Shown here: positions 25,075-35,282 of the stretch, in pieces
How positions within the stretch are numbered: the first letter of the stretch is position 1
Layout: each line of letters starts with the position of its first letter
NCBI GenBank assembly: GCA_947447005.1
Contig: CANFHO010000015.1
Coordinates: 1 to 39,247, forward strand
Reading direction: 5' to 3'
From: Chitinophagaceae bacterium
GTDB lineage: Bacteria > Bacteroidota > Bacteroidia > Chitinophagales > Chitinophagaceae
Length of the DNA: 39,247 nucleotides
The notes under the pieces: generated by a model
Databases searched by the model: none
What the model was told of the DNA's origin: nothing
The model's input: only the letters and a program-made list of their open reading frames with translations
Translations under genes and position numbers: made by a program

Positions 25075-26310
25075 TTACACTCTCCTAAGCAGGCGTTTTC
25101 TGAATGAAAATGGTTTGAATAATGGGAATACGCCAGATAAATACCAGATACTGAATACAATCCACAAACTAATAAGTATCAATGAAAATATGTCATTTCC
25201 TGGCATTTTTTTGAGATATGTACTCGCTATGAAATTTCTAGATTCCAATTGATGTTTGTACCTGTATACTGGATTCAGTATGTATTTGATTCCATCATAA
25301 GTTTCAAATACACATCTTAAATAACTGCTATCACTTGAAAAAGGTACGGTAACATGTAAGCTGTTGTTCCCATGATAAACAAGTGATCCTCCTTGTCCAA
25401 ATATATCAATCGATTTTACAGGATGAACAAAATTGACATGCATGTTATCGTGCATGATTTCAATATTGTTTAAACTCAAATTGCTTTTCTTTATTTTTTG
25501 AATTTTTTCGAATATCGTTTCGCCAGTCACCTGAGGAAGCCACATTACAATATTGCTTCCATTTTTTAAGGAAGCAATTGCTTCTTTGGCATCTTTTGTA
25601 GGAGCATAAATCAGGTTGCAAAATCTACTCAATTGATTGTTGTTATGAATATCATGGAGATCATCATTGCCAACTGCATATACATGATTGCCATTGGACA
25701 AAGCAGTATCCCATTGAGAAAATGAATTGGCAGCAGGATTCAATAATTCAATACAATCATAATTTTTAAGGTATTTCAAATCATTGTTTGTATATCCGTT
25801 TAACAAATCAGGATGATTCAATACAATCAGGGCAGAAGTGTCTTCAGCAATCTGACTTAGAATGGTCTGTTTATTTGCAAGCGTTTGAGGAAGAAAATAA
25901 TCTTTCCAAGTAACATGACTTGCGTTGATAATCAATTGATGGGTTTTTTTCAAATTATATCCATGTTCATAAACAGGTATATAGTTTTTGGCCGTATCAA
26001 AAGATTTATCAATATGTTGATATTGTGAAACTGAATGAAAACCATAACCCATTTGTGAATATCGATTCCATATTTCATTGGCTGAACCCTTTCCATTAAA
26101 TAAACCAAACCCCAAGGTGGCATGTGCATGAAAGTTTGCAGGGGTATAATGATTCGGGTTAATTGATTTGTAGGGGTTACAAATTTTATCTCCGCTGAAT
26201 TTTTCTGTTAATAAAAATTCATATTTAGGTGAAAAAACATATTGGTCAACGATGATGCAGAAAAAGAATGTTACTAACAGGTATACCCCAATATGCAAAA
26301 CGATTTTCAT
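25075..26310 (-). CDS. Membrane-anchored PHP-domain-like protein
   Basis: NFHAHATLG, VLNHPDLLN, GNDDLHD PHP-like metal motifs; TM segments at both ends. Confidence 0.65.
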   Translation of the reverse strand: MKIVLHIGVYLLVTFFFCIIVDQYVFSPKYEFLLTEKFSGDKICNPYKSINPNHYTPANFHAHATLGFGLFNGKGSANEIWNRYSQMGYGFHSVSQYQHIDKSFDTAKNYIPVYEHGYNLKKTHQLIINASHVTWKDYFLPQTLANKQTILSQIAEDTSALIVLNHPDLLNGYTNNDLKYLKNYDCIELLNPAANSFSQWDTALSNGNHVYAVGNDDLHDIHNNNQLSRFCNLIYAPTKDAKEAIASLKNGSNIVMWLPQVTGETIFEKIQKIKKSNLSLNNIEIMHDNMHVNFVHPVKSIDIFGQGGSLVYHGNNSLHVTVPFSSDSSYLRCVFETYDGIKYILNPVYRYKHQLESRNFIASTYLKKMPGNDIFSLILISLWIVFSIWYLSGVFPLFKPFSFRKRLLRRV

Positions 26311-26457
26311 TGCTGCAATCTAATATTACATATTTGAATGAATTATTACAAATCATTATCAAAAAAATAATTTAAATCGAAAAATATATTAATTCTATGT
26401 TAAGACAAAAAGAAAAGATTTTAATTTAATCTATCATGAATCATAATGATAAAAAAA

Positions 26458-26479
26458 AGCCACTTGAGAACAAGTGGCT
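26458..26479 (-). terminator. Intrinsic terminator hairpin downstream of the micro-ORF
   Basis: AGCCACTTG-AGAA-CAAGTGGCT perfect 9-bp stem; minus-strand T8 tract follows. Confidence 0.8.
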
Positions 26480-26537
26480 GTGTACTAAAAACTGTTGTAT
26501 AAAACAATGAGAAAACACGGATTGAACTTCCAAGATG

Positions 26538-26627
26538 CTAGAAAATAACTGTAAGTAATTTGAACAAAATGATTGTTCCGATAACTGTTGTGATAACGAT
26601 AGCTTCGAAATTGATTTTGCTTTTCAT
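26538..26627 (-). CDS. 29-aa predicted single-TM micro-protein
   Basis: ATG..TAG reading MKSKINFEAIVITTVIGTIILFKLLTVIF; below the supplied ORF track cutoff; followed by an intrinsic terminator. Confidence 0.5.
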   Translation of the reverse strand: MKSKINFEAIVITTVIGTIILFKLLTVIF

Positions 26628-26666
26628 ATTACTTTAAATTTTTCAAATTAAAGATGTTTAAAAAAA

Positions 26667-26688
26667 GGCCACATGAGAACAAACGGCC
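26667..26688 (-). terminator. Imperfect terminator-like hairpin, related in sequence to that at 26458-26479
   Basis: GGCCACATGAGAACAAACGGCC preceded on + by A7; shares A7(A/G)GCCAC(A/T)TGAGAACAA with the downstream element. Confidence 0.5.
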
Positions 26689-26798
26689 GGATCTATCACC
26701 AATTAATGCTTAAGACTAAATCGATACAAAAGTCTGAATTAGAAATAAACTTAATATTTCCAATAATGAAATTTTATATTAAGTTTTTGAAGAAAAAA

Positions 26799-26822
26799 AA
26801 CCGGAACCAATTGGTTCCGGTT
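26799..26822 (-). terminator. Intrinsic terminator of the Oar-like gene
   Basis: Perfect palindrome AACCGGAACCAATTGGTTCCGGTT with minus-strand T tract. Confidence 0.85.
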
Positions 26823-26861
26823 GATGACTGTACAATATAATCTAACCCCTCATTTAAATTA

Positions 26862-29800
26862 TTAGTTGTTGAATATATACCTGATACCAAATTGTATCTG
26901 ATATACATCATCCAATGTTTTGGACTTCAGGAATGAATCTTTCAAAAGAATAGTTGAACCATTCAAAACTTGTGTACCCAATTGGAAAAGAGGTTGTCCT
27001 GCAGTATTGCGACCAGCATAGGTAAGTGGTTGTGTTGTTGTTGAAACATAACCTACACCCCATTTGTTGTTCACAAGGTTTCCTGCATTCAATACATCAA
27101 CCCTAAAACGAATGATGTTATGCTTGCCTTGCTTACCAACTTTTACAAAGAAATCTTGTTCAGCACTGAAGTCAACTCTTGTCAACCATGGAAACTCTGC
27201 GCCATTACGTTCTGCATAATTTCCTTTTCTTGTGCTCAGATATTTATTTCCGGCAATATAGTCCTGGAAAACTGAATTTTGTTCAGCAGCAGTGAATGTT
27301 CTAGTGCCTACTGTCTTATCCTTGAAAAGAATATTATTGTCGGCAGTTGGAACATAGATCAAATCATTGAACTGACCATCACCATTTGCATCGTTAGAAT
27401 ACATGTAAGAAATCTTACCGCCACTTGCTGAAACTGCACCCAATGTAAAGGTTGTTCCACCACCAAAATTCTTACCATAGTTCAACTTGTAGCTAAGCAA
27501 GCCTACAAAGCGATGACGAAGATCATTGTCTGAATATCCCATCTTCAAGAAATTCTGACCATAAATGGATGGAGTATTTGCATTTACGGTACTACCTACT
27601 GAAGAAAGATCATATGCTGTACCGTATGTATAACCGAACATTCCACCCCAATTCTTCGTAATAGGCTTTTCTAATTTAGCAGTAGCCGTGTAGCTGTAAC
27701 CAACATTGTTGTTTGTCAATACATACGCATTTCCAAGTGTTGAATTCACATTTCTTGCATTCGTTGCTGCTGTTCCTGAAAGATCCAATGCAGGGAAAAT
27801 CGCTCTTTTATCAGGACCTGCTGCAAACTTAAGGCTTGGGTAGTTCAGGTTAACATCGATGTAATGCAATGCATTGATATTCTTGTTGATGATGAATTCT
27901 GCAGAAGCAATGATACCACCTATTGGAAGTTTTTGGTCAATGCCAATATTGCTCTTCCAGTTCATTGGGAACTTCAAGTTTGGATCACTATAGTTCAGAT
28001 TGTATCCACGCAACAATGAAACATCAGTTGTAGTTGGTTTGTAACGTGTTGGATCCAACGTAAATGGATATGCATTGGTTGCAGTGCCTGTTACATTGAT
28101 CAAACCGATATTTACCCCATTGTTACCCAATTGATTGCTAATCAACACATAAGGCATCCTTGAAAGGAACAAGCCTGATCCACCACGAACCTGTGTTGTT
28201 TTGTTTCCAAAAACATCCCAGTTAAATCCGATACGAGGTGATACATACATTCTTGATTTTGGCATTTCTGCTGTATTGATTCTGTATGCAGAAAAATATG
28301 GACTTCTGAAATCAAGGCTTGACACGTAAGAGTTTGCATAATCAGTAGCTGTGTTCGTAATTGCCAGATAATCCAAACGAACACCATAGTTCAAACGAAA
28401 ATTCTTAGATACCTTGAATTCATCTTGTGCATAGGCACTAAAGATATCATCCTTGAAAGTCTGCCAAGGCTTCTTTCCATCAGGAAGAAGTGTGTAACGA
28501 TAGTTGAATCTGTTGGCGGTTACAGGAGAAGTTGTCAGATTTGGATTTGCCAAATATGCCAACGCTGCAGTTTTGAAATCTGCAATGCTGTTGAATGTCC
28601 AAACACCATTCGATCCATAAAAGAAAAGGTTGTTTGAAACAAAATGCTCATAGCTGGCACCCACTGTAATGTTATGCTTACCTCTGATGAATGTGGTATT
28701 GTTTGTTACATTGAATGTTGAATAATTCAATTTGTTATCTGGAGTGAATGGATCAAAACCAAGAGAAGTATATGTGCTACCTCCAGAAAGAATGTCAATT
28801 GTTGGGAACATAGCTGTTCTGTATTTCCTGTCTTCAATTTGCTTATTGAATGTTACAAGGAATTGGTTGCTGACGTTGTTCTTCAAATTTGAATTCAACT
28901 CAGCAACAATAGAACGTGTATTATCCATGATGATATAACCAGTGTTCTGACCAGAAATTGCAGTAGCAAGGTTTTGTCTGTTACCATTACCAGCAGTATT
29001 TCCTGAGCTGGAACCGCTGATAATGGCATCACTTTGTGAATCATGGTGAGAATAACGGATGGTCAATTTGTGTGCATCACTGATGTTATAATCCAAACGC
29101 AACAAATATTTTTTACTCAGTGCCTCATTGTTGAAATTGTCCAGAGCACCAAGGTCGTACTTGAAATTATCTTTCATGAATGTTTTCAAATCCTGAAGAT
29201 CAGCAAGTGTTGTTCTGGATACATTTCCAACAGCTCCTGGAGCATTGGCAACCCAATCAAGTGCAGGTTTTGCACCTTTTACAAATTCACCATTTGCAAA
29301 GAAGAACAATTTGTTTTTGATGATTGGTCCACCAACACGGAAACCTTGGGTAGCTGAAGTAAATGGAACTTTTGGAACGTTTGCTACATCACTGTATGCT
29401 TTCACACCGGCAAGATCACGGTTGTTCCACAACGTATACACTGAACCGCTGAAATCATTGGTACCACTGCGCGTTACTGCATTCACATTTGCACCTACGA
29501 AACCAGACTGCTTAATATCATATGGAGTGATATTCACCTGAACTTCTTCCAAGGCATCCAAAGAAATCGCTGTTGAACCTGTACGGCCACCTGCTTGCGC
29601 CTGATTTCCTAAACCGAATCCGTTGTTGAAAACAGAACCATCTACGGTGAAGTTGTTAAACCTACTATCTTGTGCAGCAAATGAACGACCATTTCCGTAG
29701 GCGTTATACTTAGTAACATCATTGATTGTTCTACCAATGGTAGGAGTTACTGCAATGACTTGTTTTCCAAGGGTTACTGAAGCGCCATTTGCTTTTGAAT

Positions 29801-30182
29801 TGAGAATGGGATTTGCAGCACCACGAACAACCACAGTCTGCATTTCCTTGATATCGTTTTTCAAAACTACATCTACGTTGGCTGAGTTACCCAATGCAGC
29901 ATATATATTGTTCTCTTCATATGCTTTAAAACCTGCATGTGATATGGTAACCTTGTATGGTCCACCCACACGTACGTTTAAAATAGTGTATACACCCGCT
30001 TTGGTGGATACAGCAGTGTACCTTGTTCCTGAAGGCTGATGAATAGCAACAATGCTAGCACCTTCAAGACTTTTATTGTCGCCTGATTTTACAGTTCCTG
30101 TAATATTACTTCCCGTTACCTGGGCAAAACCGCTGATGGCAGCGATAAGCAACATTGATAGGATCATCAATTGTTTTCTCAT
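26862..30182 (-). CDS. Oar-like TonB-dependent receptor with carboxypeptidase-regulatory N-domain
   Basis: Signal peptide MRKQLMILSMLLIAAISGFAQ; ITGTVKSGDNKSLEGASIV; plug VDGSVFNNGFGLG...; start moved from 30269 to 30182 to place the signal peptide. Confidence 0.9.
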   Translation of the reverse strand: MRKQLMILSMLLIAAISGFAQVTGSNITGTVKSGDNKSLEGASIVAIHQPSGTRYTAVSTKAGVYTILNVRVGGPYKVTISHAGFKAYEENNIYAALGNSANVDVVLKNDIKEMQTVVVRGAANPILNSKANGASVTLGKQVIAVTPTIGRTINDVTKYNAYGNGRSFAAQDSRFNNFTVDGSVFNNGFGLGNQAQAGGRTGSTAISLDALEEVQVNITPYDIKQSGFVGANVNAVTRSGTNDFSGSVYTLWNNRDLAGVKAYSDVANVPKVPFTSATQGFRVGGPIIKNKLFFFANGEFVKGAKPALDWVANAPGAVGNVSRTTLADLQDLKTFMKDNFKYDLGALDNFNNEALSKKYLLRLDYNISDAHKLTIRYSHHDSQSDAIISGSSSGNTAGNGNRQNLATAISGQNTGYIIMDNTRSIVAELNSNLKNNVSNQFLVTFNKQIEDRKYRTAMFPTIDILSGGSTYTSLGFDPFTPDNKLNYSTFNVTNNTTFIRGKHNITVGASYEHFVSNNLFFYGSNGVWTFNSIADFKTAALAYLANPNLTTSPVTANRFNYRYTLLPDGKKPWQTFKDDIFSAYAQDEFKVSKNFRLNYGVRLDYLAITNTATDYANSYVSSLDFRSPYFSAYRINTAEMPKSRMYVSPRIGFNWDVFGNKTTQVRGGSGLFLSRMPYVLISNQLGNNGVNIGLINVTGTATNAYPFTLDPTRYKPTTTDVSLLRGYNLNYSDPNLKFPMNWKSNIGIDQKLPIGGIIASAEFIINKNINALHYIDVNLNYPSLKFAAGPDKRAIFPALDLSGTAATNARNVNSTLGNAYVLTNNNVGYSYTATAKLEKPITKNWGGMFGYTYGTAYDLSSVGSTVNANTPSIYGQNFLKMGYSDNDLRHRFVGLLSYKLNYGKNFGGGTTFTLGAVSASGGKISYMYSNDANGDGQFNDLIYVPTADNNILFKDKTVGTRTFTAAEQNSVFQDYIAGNKYLSTRKGNYAERNGAEFPWLTRVDFSAEQDFFVKVGKQGKHNIIRFRVDVLNAGNLVNNKWGVGYVSTTTQPLTYAGRNTAGQPLFQLGTQVLNGSTILLKDSFLKSKTLDDVYQIQFGIRYIFNN

Positions 30183-30388
30183 CTGTTTGGTTTTATATTT
30201 TAATAAATAATTGATACAATTTATTCGAAAGCGAATGGCAGCAATAGTCGGAGTTCTATTTTCCGCCACAAAGTTGTAGATATAACATTGCGTTTCTGTA
30301 ATTGTATTGTTACCAAAAGTTTAATTCATTGTGAACGACTCATTTTAAAATCGAGAAATGTTCATTACTTTTGTATAACGACTTTTAT

Positions 30389-31627
30389 ATGCGTCCAATA
30401 AAAATTGTATTTCTCTCGTGCTTTTTTCTTTTTTCAGCATCACATCTTCATTCTCAATCATTTTCTCGTATTGACAGCATCATCGAAAATGAAATTTCCA
30501 AAAACAATATACAAGGCGCGGTAGCACTTGTTTTACATAATGGAAAAACTGTTTTGGATAAAGCATATGGTTACAGAGATGTAAACAGGACTTTACCCAT
30601 GACCACCAATTCTATTTTTAGAATTGCATCTCAAACAAAAGCAATCGTATCTGTTGCGATGCTTCAATTGGTTGAAAAAGGTAAAATCGGACTTGATGAT
30701 CCCATTGAAAAATGGATTCCTTCTTTCAAAAACCAAAAGGTTGTTGGCGCTTTCAAAGATTCACTCGTATTGGTTCCAAAAACAAGACCCATCACCATCA
30801 GAGATTTATTGAGTCATCAATCAGGTATATCTTCTGCAGATGAATATCCATATTTGAAGACTTTATTTGTAAAATATGGTTTAGACAGAACCTTTCCAGG
30901 TAAATTCAATACCCTTGAAGAAGAGGTTTATAAAATTTCTCAGATGCCTCTTGTGCATCAACCTGGGGAAAGGTTCAGTTATGGACTCAGCACAGACGTC
31001 GTTGGAAGAATCATTGAAATAGTCTCTGGATTAAATCTCAATGAATATTTGATCAGGAATATTTTTCTTCCATTGAACATGAAGGATACATATTTCTACC
31101 TGCCTAATGATAAGAAAAACAGGCTGGCTACAGTAAGCTATAAAGACACTAAAAATATTCTAAAAGAATTCACTGAAGCAAATGACCCAGTAAATTTCCC
31201 GCTACTACAACATGCTACCTATTTTTCTGCCATTGGCGGATTGGTTTCTACTACACTGGATTACAGTCAATTTCTTCAATGTTTATTAAATGGGGGAAGA
31301 ACTCCATCAGGGAAGAAAATTCTTAGGCCAAAAATGATTGATTCATTACTTACAAATCAACTGGGTTCCAAAACATTCATTTTTGGGGGACAGAAATCGC
31401 TCAATAATTTTGGACTTGGGGTAGGACTTACAACAAAAGCTGGCGAAAGTATCAACAAGGCAAACGATGGATCTTTTTTCTGGGGTGGCGCGTTCAATAC
31501 TGCCTATATGGTGGATCGCAAAAGAAATTTGATTACGCTTTTCTATTTCCAAAGAACACCCTTTGTATTGCCATACCTACTGTCCAAACTTGAAAAAACG
31601 ACCATCGAAGTAATAGACAATAAATAA
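30389..31627 (+). CDS. Secreted serine hydrolase, class C beta-lactamase fold
   Basis: Signal peptide; SIFRIASQTKAIVSVAML (SxxK), RFSYGLSTDVVGRIIE. Confidence 0.9.
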   Translation: MRPIKIVFLSCFFLFSASHLHSQSFSRIDSIIENEISKNNIQGAVALVLHNGKTVLDKAYGYRDVNRTLPMTTNSIFRIASQTKAIVSVAMLQLVEKGKIGLDDPIEKWIPSFKNQKVVGAFKDSLVLVPKTRPITIRDLLSHQSGISSADEYPYLKTLFVKYGLDRTFPGKFNTLEEEVYKISQMPLVHQPGERFSYGLSTDVVGRIIEIVSGLNLNEYLIRNIFLPLNMKDTYFYLPNDKKNRLATVSYKDTKNILKEFTEANDPVNFPLLQHATYFSAIGGLVSTTLDYSQFLQCLLNGGRTPSGKKILRPKMIDSLLTNQLGSKTFIFGGQKSLNNFGLGVGLTTKAGESINKANDGSFFWGGAFNTAYMVDRKRNLITLFYFQRTPFVLPYLLSKLEKTTIEVIDNK

Positions 31628-32466
31628 TGAGTATAGATTTTCAACTTTTCATTCAATCAGCCTTGGCTGAAGATATTGGATCTGGAGACATCACAACGCT
31701 GTCGACTATTCCAGTGGAAACTATAGGTTGCGCTGAGTTTTATGTGAAAGAAGATTGTGTGATTGCAGGGATTGAACTGACTAAAATGATTTGCAAGGAA
31801 GTTGATCCTGACATGGAATATAGTTTTCTCGTAGAAGATGGAATGGAAATCATAGGATATCAGAAAATTGGAAAAATCAATGGCAATATTGCATCCATTT
31901 TAATAGCAGAACGATTGATATTGAACTGCATGCAAAGAATGAGTGCTATTGCAACAAAAACAAGAAAATTATCAACATTGCTCGCCCCTTATGGAATCAT
32001 GGCAGCAGATACCAGAAAGACAACTCCCAATTTCAGGATATGCGAAAAAATGGCTGTGAAAATTGGAGGTGGATTCAATCATCGATTCGGATTGTATGAT
32101 GCTATTTTGATCAAGGACAACCACATTAAAGCGGCTGGAGGAATTAAAAATGCGATTGAGTCATGCGAAAAATATTTAATAAGTACTCAACAAAAATTTC
32201 AGGTGATTGTTGAGGTTAAGGACTTGCATGAATTTAATATAGCCAAGAATTATGCCATAGTCGATAGGCTTTTATTGGATAATTTCAAACCTGAAATCAT
32301 CCGTGATACCCTCCAATATAATATCACAAAAAAGAAAATTGAAATATCAGGTGGCATATCCATGGACAACATTCATGACTACTTGATTGAAGGCGTTGAT
32401 TTAATCTCCATGGGAGATCTTACTCATCATATTTCCTCCATTGATATTTCATTGAAAATTATATAA
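31627..32466 (+). CDS. nadC: Nicotinate-nucleotide pyrophosphorylase (carboxylating)
   Basis: ALAEDIGSGDITT, ADTRKTTPNFR, LIKDNHI, ISGGI motifs. Confidence 0.95.
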   Translation: MSIDFQLFIQSALAEDIGSGDITTLSTIPVETIGCAEFYVKEDCVIAGIELTKMICKEVDPDMEYSFLVEDGMEIIGYQKIGKINGNIASILIAERLILNCMQRMSAIATKTRKLSTLLAPYGIMAADTRKTTPNFRICEKMAVKIGGGFNHRFGLYDAILIKDNHIKAAGGIKNAIESCEKYLISTQQKFQVIVEVKDLHEFNIAKNYAIVDRLLLDNFKPEIIRDTLQYNITKKKIEISGGISMDNIHDYLIEGVDLISMGDLTHHISSIDISLKII

Positions 32467-32493
32467 ATCTTTCTCATTAATAATACTGCTGTA

Positions 32494-33441
32494 ATGACAG
32501 AGAATCTGAACGGTGTACTTGACTTAAAATCATCCATTCTTGAATTGAAGAAAAAGAAAAATGCCATCATTCTGGCACATTATTATGTGGCAGATGAAAT
32601 TCAAGAAATTTCTGATTTTATCGGTGACAGCCTTGCTCTAGCGCAAGCTTCGAAAAAGGTTCAATCTGATATTATTGTATTCTGTGGGGTACATTTCATG
32701 GCTGAAACAGCTAAAATTTTGAACCCCACAACAAAAGTTCTTCTCCCTGATATTGCTGCTGGATGCTCATTGGCTGATTCTGCACCCGAAAATGATTTTC
32801 GCTCTTTCATCAATCAATACCCTGATGCTGTCGTTGTTAGTTATATAAACTGCAGTTCTGAAGTAAAAGCCATGAGCGATTATATATGCACCTCATCAAA
32901 TGCAATTGAAGTAGTAAACTCCATACCGGCAAACAAAAGAATAATATTCGCACCAGATATCAATCTTGGAAAGTATGTGCAATCAGTAACTGGAAGGGAT
33001 TTGATTTTGTGGAATGGCTCTTGCATGGTTCATGTGAATATTTCTTTGGATAAACTTCAATCCCTCTTAAACCATCATACAGATGCTGAATTGATAGCAC
33101 ATCCTGAATGTCCTTCAGAAATTCTTGACAAAGCACACTTCATAGGATCCACAAAAGCATTGTTGGATTATGTACAACGTTCATACAAAGATAAATTCAT
33201 TGTGGCAACAGAATCAGGAATTCTGTACAAGATGAAAGAAGCAGCACCTGAAAAAATATTTATTGCTGCTCCAGCTGTTCAAAGCAATTCTTGTGCATGT
33301 TCTGAATGTCCTTACATGAAGTTAAATACGCTTGAAAAGCTTTACAACACTCTTTTTCATGAAACACCTGAAATAATGGTGAATGAGAAAACACAGGAAG
33401 GGGCTTTAAAAGCATTGAATAACATGCTTGCATTATCTTAA
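32494..33441 (+). CDS. nadA: Quinolinate synthase
   Basis: ILAHYYVADEIQEISDFIGDSLALAQ, GVHFMAETAKIL, HPECPSEI, SCACSECPYMKLN. Confidence 0.96.
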   Translation: MTENLNGVLDLKSSILELKKKKNAIILAHYYVADEIQEISDFIGDSLALAQASKKVQSDIIVFCGVHFMAETAKILNPTTKVLLPDIAAGCSLADSAPENDFRSFINQYPDAVVVSYINCSSEVKAMSDYICTSSNAIEVVNSIPANKRIIFAPDINLGKYVQSVTGRDLILWNGSCMVHVNISLDKLQSLLNHHTDAELIAHPECPSEILDKAHFIGSTKALLDYVQRSYKDKFIVATESGILYKMKEAAPEKIFIAAPAVQSNSCACSECPYMKLNTLEKLYNTLFHETPEIMVNEKTQEGALKALNNMLALS

Positions 33442-34949
33442 TGAAAGAAACACATTTTGATATTATTATAGTTGGGTCAGGGGTAGGTGGACTTTCCACC
33501 TTACGTTACATTACAGAATCTGAAATATTCAAAAGCAAGAATGTAAAAATTGCGCTTATTTCAAAATCTGATTTGAATATCACCAATACAGATTGGGCAC
33601 AAGGAGGTATTGCTGCAGTAAAATCTATACAAGATAATTTTGAAAAACATATTGAAGACACGATCATTGCCGGAGCTCATGAAAATGATGCATACGTCGT
33701 TAGAAAAGTGATAGCATCGGGCCCATCCATCATGAATGATCTTATTCGATGGAAAATTCATCTTGACAAAATTGATGATGAATTTGATCTAGTAAAAGAA
33801 GGTGGTCATTCCGAAGCACGCATTTGGCATTGGAAAGACCAAACAGGACATGCACTTCAGAACTGTCTTCTCAATGACTTAAACAACCAACCTGAAATAA
33901 AGATATTCGAGCATATCTGCATTGTACAGTGTCAAAAAGACAAAGAAGATGTATTTCATATACAATCGATTTCTACCAAAAATGAGGATTTATCTGAGTT
34001 CACTGCACCTATACTCATCCTTGCAACAGGAGGCATTGGCTGCTTATATGAAAAGACAACCAACCAATACATTTCCACTTGCGACGGAATAGCAATTGCT
34101 AATCAATTGGGTGCAACTATTCAAGATTTCAGTTATGTGCAGTTTCATCCTACAGGACTATACCATGAAGGACAGGTTTCATTTCTTATTTCTGAAGCCC
34201 TACGTGGAGCAGGTGCAGAATTGAAAAACAAATACATGGAATCTTTTATGTCAGGATATGATAAGAGAGGTTCACTGGCTCCAAGAGATGTTGTTTCAAG
34301 AGCTATTTTAGCAGAAATGCAGAAAACAAGTGAACCATTTGTTTTTTTAGACACTACATTGATTCCAGAAGATTATTTTCATACCCATTTCCCCTTTATT
34401 ATAGCACATTGCAAAAAGAAATTGAATATTGATCCAAGCCAAAATCCAATACCAGTGGCTCCAGTGCAACATTATTCTTGTGGCGGTATCAAGGTTGATG
34501 AACATGGAGAAACAAATATACCAGGCTTATTTGCAGTAGGTGAGGTTGCTTGCACTGGTTTGCATGGTGCGAATAGATTGGCATCGAATTCGCTTCTTGA
34601 AGCAGTTGTGTTTGGAAAGTTTATTTCTGAGAAAATCACAAAGAATTACTCTTACCCTACAAATAAACCCAAGCCGTTTATTTTTGACGCTATGAAACTC
34701 AAGAATCTGAATAGGACAAAAATCCAAGCTTTGATGAGCAAATATGCAAGCGTGGTTCGATCAAACGAAGGAATGAGAATGTGTTTAAAAGAATTGCTTG
34801 AAATGCAATCAAGTTCAACCATATCTGAGTCTGTAAATTTGGAAGTCGTTGAAAATAACAACCTGCTCCAGGCTGCTATTATACTAATAAAAGATGCCAT
34901 AAATAAGCCATCCAATAAAGGTACACACTACAATGTAGACCTGGCTTAG
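33441..34949 (+). CDS. nadB: L-aspartate oxidase
   Basis: FAD fold; DWAQGGIAAV, QFHPTGLY, GEVACTGLHGANRLASNSLLEA. Confidence 0.95.
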   Translation: MKETHFDIIIVGSGVGGLSTLRYITESEIFKSKNVKIALISKSDLNITNTDWAQGGIAAVKSIQDNFEKHIEDTIIAGAHENDAYVVRKVIASGPSIMNDLIRWKIHLDKIDDEFDLVKEGGHSEARIWHWKDQTGHALQNCLLNDLNNQPEIKIFEHICIVQCQKDKEDVFHIQSISTKNEDLSEFTAPILILATGGIGCLYEKTTNQYISTCDGIAIANQLGATIQDFSYVQFHPTGLYHEGQVSFLISEALRGAGAELKNKYMESFMSGYDKRGSLAPRDVVSRAILAEMQKTSEPFVFLDTTLIPEDYFHTHFPFIIAHCKKKLNIDPSQNPIPVAPVQHYSCGGIKVDEHGETNIPGLFAVGEVACTGLHGANRLASNSLLEAVVFGKFISEKITKNYSYPTNKPKPFIFDAMKLKNLNRTKIQALMSKYASVVRSNEGMRMCLKELLEMQSSSTISESVNLEVVENNNLLQAAIILIKDAINKPSNKGTHYNVDLA

Positions 34950-35046
34950 ATGTAATAAACGCCCTTCCCAAAAATTGGTATCTCAACTGACACAGATCAT
35001 AGTATTTCAGTGAAAATTATAAGTATTTGTACCCAAATACTTCATC

Positions 35047-35217
35047 ATGAATATGTTAGTAATTGCAGGTGTGCTTGTTCCGGTTATCGCATTGGTCATT
35101 TTCATCATCAAAAGAAATATGAAAGATAAAAATGAGCTGGAAGACTATATCAAACACGACTACCCCGGCTCTACTGAAAAAGCAACTGACGTGGAATTAG
35201 AGGAAAAGACCCATTAA
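35047..35217 (+). CDS. 56-aa small membrane protein, unknown function
   Basis: MNMLVIAGVLVPVIALVIFIIKRNMKDKNELEDYIKHDYPGSTEKATDVELEEKTH; N-terminal TM and charged tail; below ORF-track cutoff. Confidence 0.6.
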   Translation: MNMLVIAGVLVPVIALVIFIIKRNMKDKNELEDYIKHDYPGSTEKATDVELEEKTH

Positions 35218-35282
35218 GACACAATACTTGATCTTTTGTTAACATAGTTTCATATACTTTTACAAGTATATAATACCATATC

